The notes under the pieces: generated by a model
Told to the model about the DNA's origin: nothing
Seen by the model: only the letters and a program-made list of their open reading frames with translations
Databases searched by the model: none
DNA from: Chryseobacterium sp. 39-10
GTDB lineage: Bacteria; Bacteroidota; Bacteroidia; Flavobacteriales; Weeksellaceae
Direction of reading: 5' to 3'
Length of the DNA stretch: 64,000 bases
Assembly: GCA_001898255.1 (NCBI GenBank)
Contig: MKTK01000038.1
Coordinates: forward strand, 375,229 to 439,228
Shown here: positions 60,685-64,000 of the stretch, piece by piece
Layout of the letters: each line of letters opens with the position of its first letter
Position numbering within the stretch: position 1 is the stretch's first letter
Program-made: the position numbers and the translations under genes

Positions 60685-61794
60685 ATGAAGAAAGTTTTGT
60701 TGGTCATATTCGGATTGATGTTGGTGGGTTTGCATGCGCAGATTCGTCCTGATGTGAGGAGGAAGATCGATTCTATTGCACAAAAAAAATGGGAAGCCAC
60801 TACTCCAGATATGGACAGTTTGGAGAATCCTAAACTTGTCAATCTTGAGGCACACTTTAAAGATACTTTAGTCATCAAAAGCAAAGTGCCTATCACAATG
60901 TTTGTAGAGGATGCGCCCATCACGCCTTATAATCTTATGCGCCTAAAAGAGCCAAGACGATGGTTTTATTATGGTCAGAATAATTTGGTTTTTAACCAAT
61001 CTTCCTTTTCCAACTGGAATTCCGGAGGCGACAATAACGTGGGTGTTATTGGGAAAATCAACTATATTTTTAATTACAGAAATGGAAAACATTTTTTGGA
61101 GAATAACATCAAATTAGGATATGGTTTTGTATCAACAAGAGGAGAAGCTGCACGAAAAACGGACGATTATATTAACCTGATGACCAATTATGGATACGAT
61201 ATCGGAAAGGATTTTTATTTGTCCACTGGTTTTCAACTGCTCACTCAGTTTGCGCCGGGGTATAATTATGCCAATACACCTGATCCTGTATTCAATGACA
61301 GAATCTCCAGATTCATGTCTCCTGGTTATTTGAATGTTGGTTTGGGTATTTCCTACAACCCCAGGGAAAACTTCCAAGTCATATTTCGGCCAATGAACGG
61401 TAAGTTTACCATTGTAGCGGATAAATTGTTGCAAACTGCAGGTCGTTATGGTTTGGACGAAGATGGGCAATGGATTAAATCTGACTTGGGTGCACTGCTC
61501 AACGTTCTGTACCGCTGGCAAATCATAGAAAACATTAATTTTACCAATCAGATTAATTTTTTCAGCAGTTATATTTCACATCCCGAACGCGTGGATATTA
61601 TTTATAATGGCACCATAGAATTGAAATTCAATAAGTTTATTACCGCGCTGGTTGGGTTGGATGTGACTTATGACCATGACCAAATTCAGAAGCTGCAAAT
61701 GAAGCAGACGTTAGGCGTTGGTTTTGCGTACAATTTTGGCTTCGAGCACAAAGAGAAAAGCAAGAAATTCATTAAACCTTTCATTACCAATTAA
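60685..61794 (+). CDS. DUF3078 outer-membrane protein
   Basis: 369 residues from ATG 60685; the upstream TTG 60652 is in the -33 element. Signal peptide KKVLLVIFGLMLVGLHAQ. Then an extended N-terminal part (~20-105) and the DUF3078 barrel beginning near FSNWNSGGDNNVGVIGKI and ending LGVGFAYNFGF before a short Lys-rich tail. Bacteroidota-specific family of unknown role; barrel strands suggest an outer-membrane porin-like protein. Convergent with the ComM/YifB gene. Confidence 0.9.
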   Translation: MKKVLLVIFGLMLVGLHAQIRPDVRRKIDSIAQKKWEATTPDMDSLENPKLVNLEAHFKDTLVIKSKVPITMFVEDAPITPYNLMRLKEPRRWFYYGQNNLVFNQSSFSNWNSGGDNNVGVIGKINYIFNYRNGKHFLENNIKLGYGFVSTRGEAARKTDDYINLMTNYGYDIGKDFYLSTGFQLLTQFAPGYNYANTPDPVFNDRISRFMSPGYLNVGLGISYNPRENFQVIFRPMNGKFTIVADKLLQTAGRYGLDEDGQWIKSDLGALLNVLYRWQIIENINFTNQINFFSSYISHPERVDIIYNGTIELKFNKFITALVGLDVTYDHDQIQKLQMKQTLGVGFAYNFGFEHKEKSKKFIKPFITN

Positions 61795-61831
61795 GAGAGA
61801 TTTCACTTTTTTCCACCGTTCATCTTTATCA

Positions 61832-63367
61832 TTAAACACTCCAGAAATCGCGATCCAGACTGCGGTACTGTATAGCTTCTGAAATGTGAGCTGTGCTGAG
61901 ATTGTCGGCAGCTTCCAGATCGGCAATCGTTCGGGCAACCTTTAAAATACGATCATAAGCTCGTGCTGAAAGATTCAGTTTTTCCATTGCTGTTTTAATC
62001 AGCTGTAGTGAATCTTCATTCAGCCCGCAGAATTTTTCAATTTCTTTTGGGCCCATTTGTGCGTTATAATGGATATCATATTGAAGATACCTTTCTTGTT
62101 GAATATTTCGCGCATTTAAAACCCTTCTTCTTATTTCATCGCTGGTTTCTCCCTTCCTTTTGTCGGCAAGCTGTTCAAATTCCACCTTTTGTACCTCAAT
62201 ATGAATATCGATACGATCCAGAAGAGGTCCAGAGAGTTTATTCATGTACCGCTGCATCTCCATTTGTGAGGATGTATTGTTAGGATCGTCTGGGAAATAC
62301 CCACTTGGGCTGGGGTTCATGCTGGCAATCAGCATAAAACTGGCAGGATAATTAACGGTAAACTTGGCCCTAGAAATCGTGACTTCTCGGTCTTCCAACG
62401 GTTGGCGCATCACTTCCAGCACGGTTCTTTTGAACTCCGGCATTTCATCCAGAAAAAGTACGCCGTTGTGCGCCAGCGAAATTTCGCCGGGTTGTGGATA
62501 ACTTCCTCCGCCAACCAACGCAACATCCGAAATGGTATGATGAGGACTACGAAAAGGGCGTACGGTCATCAGAGAAGTTTCAGCACCTATTTTTCCAGCC
62601 ACAGAATGAATTTTTGTGGTTTCGAGCGCTTCCTTCAATGTTAATGGCGGCAAAATACTGGGAACTCTTTTCGCAAGCATGGTTTTTCCGCTTCCGGGTG
62701 GGCCGATCAGGATAATATTGTGGCCACCAGCAGCGGCAACTTCCATGGCGCGCTTCGCTGTTTCCTGGCCTTTCACTTCCGAAAAATCATAGGAAAAAGT
62801 GGTCATGCTTTCCTGGAATTCTTTGCGGGTGTCAATCTCTGTCCGTTCCAGTGGCACTCCTTCATTAAAAAAATCGATAACTTCTTTTATGTTTCCCACT
62901 CCGTACACTTCAAGTTGATCCACAATGGCGGCCTCTCGAATATTCTGTTTGGGCAGAATAATTCCTTTAAAACCCTCTTCCCTTGCTTTAATCGCGATGG
63001 GTAAAACACCTTTGATGGGAAGCAAGCCACCATCCAGAGAAAGTTCTCCCATGATAATATACTCGGAAATATTTTCTGCTTGGATGAGTTGAGATGCAGC
63101 AAGTATACCGATGGCAATACTTAGATCGTAAGCAGAACCTTCTTTGCGCAAATCGGCAGGTGCCATGTTGATGGTTATTTTCTTGCCAGGAATTTTGAAT
63201 CCTTGGTTTTTCAGCGCAGCAGAAATTCTGTAGCTGCTTTCTTTAATCGCATTGTCGGGCAATCCTACCAAATGATAGCCAACTCCAGCTGTATCAACAT
63301 TAACTTCTATGGTGATGGTTTGTGCAGACACACCGTGAATAGCGCTGCCATAAATCTTAACTAACAT
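61832..63367 (-). CDS. comM: YifB/ComM family Mg-chelatase-like AAA+ ATPase
   Basis: 511 residues. N-terminal Lon-protease-S5-like domain (~18-165, GYHLVGLPDNAIKESSYRIS), Walker A GPPGSGKT (222-229), Walker B VLFLDEM (303-309), and the sensor-arginine LLDRIDIHIEV (Arg385). The segment NPSPSGY (351-357) replaces the usual NPCPCGY, and the downstream Cys of the zinc-finger-like loop are also missing (DDPNNTSSQ). ComM is a helicase that aids branch migration of heteroduplexes in natural transformation. C-terminal ~110 residues are the Mg-chelatase C lid. Confidence 0.94.
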   Translation of the reverse strand: MLVKIYGSAIHGVSAQTITIEVNVDTAGVGYHLVGLPDNAIKESSYRISAALKNQGFKIPGKKITINMAPADLRKEGSAYDLSIAIGILAASQLIQAENISEYIIMGELSLDGGLLPIKGVLPIAIKAREEGFKGIILPKQNIREAAIVDQLEVYGVGNIKEVIDFFNEGVPLERTEIDTRKEFQESMTTFSYDFSEVKGQETAKRAMEVAAAGGHNIILIGPPGSGKTMLAKRVPSILPPLTLKEALETTKIHSVAGKIGAETSLMTVRPFRSPHHTISDVALVGGGSYPQPGEISLAHNGVLFLDEMPEFKRTVLEVMRQPLEDREVTISRAKFTVNYPASFMLIASMNPSPSGYFPDDPNNTSSQMEMQRYMNKLSGPLLDRIDIHIEVQKVEFEQLADKRKGETSDEIRRRVLNARNIQQERYLQYDIHYNAQMGPKEIEKFCGLNEDSLQLIKTAMEKLNLSARAYDRILKVARTIADLEAADNLSTAHISEAIQYRSLDRDFWSV

Positions 63368-63726
63368 GGTTTGTGTTTTGAGTAAAGTTAGAAAATTTTC
63401 TGCAATCTTAAAATCACTTTACGGTCATGAGATATAAAGGATTTCGATGGTGTGAAGTTTTCTAATTATATAATATATTGATAAACAGTAGTTTATTTTT
63501 ACTTCATGCGTTTTGTACTGTTATCTTACCGTGAAATCACCTTTTGTTTTTGGGTGTAATCACGGAGAGAAAAAGGGTGAATCCACTATTATGCGCAGCA
63601 TATTACATTTGTAATTTTGCCCTGTGATTGGAATGCATTGAAAGTCAGAGATCAAATTCCATTATTCACCAACAGGGAAGCCGAAAACTGTAAAAAGAGT
63701 AAGCAAAACGAATAACCAAAATTAAA
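63368..63726. other. Divergent intergenic region
   Basis: 359 AT-rich bases between the ComM gene and the C1 peptidase. Beyond the -7 boxes near 63604 and a weak TAACTTTA on the minus strand near 63390 I see nothing specific. Confidence 0.5.
63604..63619 (+). promoter_or_regulatory. Two abutting -7 elements upstream of the C1 peptidase gene
   Basis: TACATTTG (63604-63611) and TAATTTTG (63612-63619) both match TAnnTTTG exactly. The leader would be about 100 bases. Confidence 0.5.
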
Positions 63727-64000
63727 ATGGCCAAAGAAAAATTGGAACTTAAAGCGATTCAGGAATTAATCGCAAGTTCAGAAGCCAACTGGGAAGCTGG
63801 TATTACTACGGTATCGGAACTTACCGAACTTGAGAAAAAAAGAAAGCTCGGATATGTTCCGGGACCAGATGATGTGAGCTTGGAAGAGCAGGTGGAAGAA
63901 GGAGAAAGGGCTTTTGCTGCTTATGCTGCTACCGCCGCACTCTCTCGCGATGCATTTGGTGCACCCGCATCATTGGATTGGAGAAACAATAACGGAAACT
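63727..64000 (+). CDS. C1 (papain-like) family cysteine peptidase, N-terminal part (cut by window edge)
   Basis: 91 codons from ATG 63727 to the window end, no stop. No signal peptide. A helical opening (KLELKAIQELIASSEANWEAG) and Glu-rich stretch precede PASLDWRNNNGN, the stretch that in bacterial C1A peptidases runs into the catalytic Q-GxCGSCW motif, which lies just outside. An open frame is consistent with a protease or protease-domain protein; the active site must be checked beyond the edge. Confidence 0.7.
   Translation, partial: MAKEKLELKAIQELIASSEANWEAGITTVSELTELEKKRKLGYVPGPDDVSLEEQVEEGERAFAAYAATAALSRDAFGAPASLDWRNNNGN

Noticed and set aside
1-64000. tRNA, rRNA, CRISPR arrays, riboswitches and prophage genes
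   Set aside because: All intergenic regions were read on both strands; no TpsiC-like GTTCGA clover-leaf, no spaced direct repeats, no riboswitch core and no phage structural genes were recognised.

Overview
The window reads as chromosomal DNA of a Bacteroidota member, class Flavobacteriia, most likely a Chryseobacterium-like genus of the Weeksellaceae. Support: a GldH gliding lipoprotein, a GLPGLI-family protein carrying that motif, a type III glutamine synthetase, the flavobacterial DUF6909 family, many TonB-type and porin-type outer-membrane proteins, no Shine-Dalgarno-like sites, and many start codons preceded by the Bacteroidota -7 element TAnnTTTG. The genus is an inference from protein style; no rRNA is present. 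No tRNA, rRNA, CRISPR array, prophage or intact insertion sequence was found.

Layout. 1-9.9 kb: the tail of an M14 carboxypeptidase, a cupin/JmjC-like protein, a large outer-membrane barrel protein, a TetR regulator with a near-perfect operator palindrome in front of two small membrane proteins, and a histidine kinase/LuxR response-regulator pair. 9.9-17 kb: GLPGLI protein, ferrous iron uptake operon (feoA-feoB-small Cys-rich protein), glmM, a decayed toxin-antitoxin pair, and a TPR protein. 17-24.2 kb (mostly minus): a polytopic membrane protein, selO, and an operon of ricT-like PSP1 protein, gldH and a class A PBP. 24.6-31 kb: FadL-like porin and SGNH lipoprotein, prs and rplY, small envelope proteins, tadA. 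31-35.4 kb (minus): coaX, an M1 metallopeptidase, and a DUF6909 protein. 35.6-39 kb: glutamine synthetase III and an NlpC/P60 lipoprotein.

39.2-45 kb (minus) is the complete elongasome operon mreB-mreC-mreD-mrdA-rodA, divergent from the tetrapyrrole operon hemA-hemC-hemD-hemE (45.2-49.2 kb). 50.7-55.5 kb carries hflX, a cation/proton antiporter, an AlkD-like repair protein, a DUF6122 protein and a Ca2+/H+ antiporter. 55.4-64 kb carries a truncated haemoglobin, a Cys-cluster protein, gdhA, dprA, a rhomboid protease, a DUF3078 protein, a ComM/YifB ATPase and the start of a C1 peptidase. Nitrogen assimilation is represented twice (GSIII and GDH), and cell-wall growth by GlmM, the class A PBP, PBP2/RodA and MreBCD.

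Most of the window is ordinary core genome. The accessory or unusual parts are small: the TetR cassette, the toxin-antitoxin wreck at 15.1-15.6 kb, a 149-bp MITE-like element at 49.9 kb, a GC-rich palindromic element at 55.9 kb, a possible minus-strand small RNA at 38.2-38.3 kb, and several genes whose -7 box lies so close to the ATG that the mRNA should have almost no leader. I saw no clear new multi-gene defence or biosynthetic system. The protein most worth follow-up is the DUF6909 protein, whose C-terminal half carries nucleoside-phosphorylase-like motifs.
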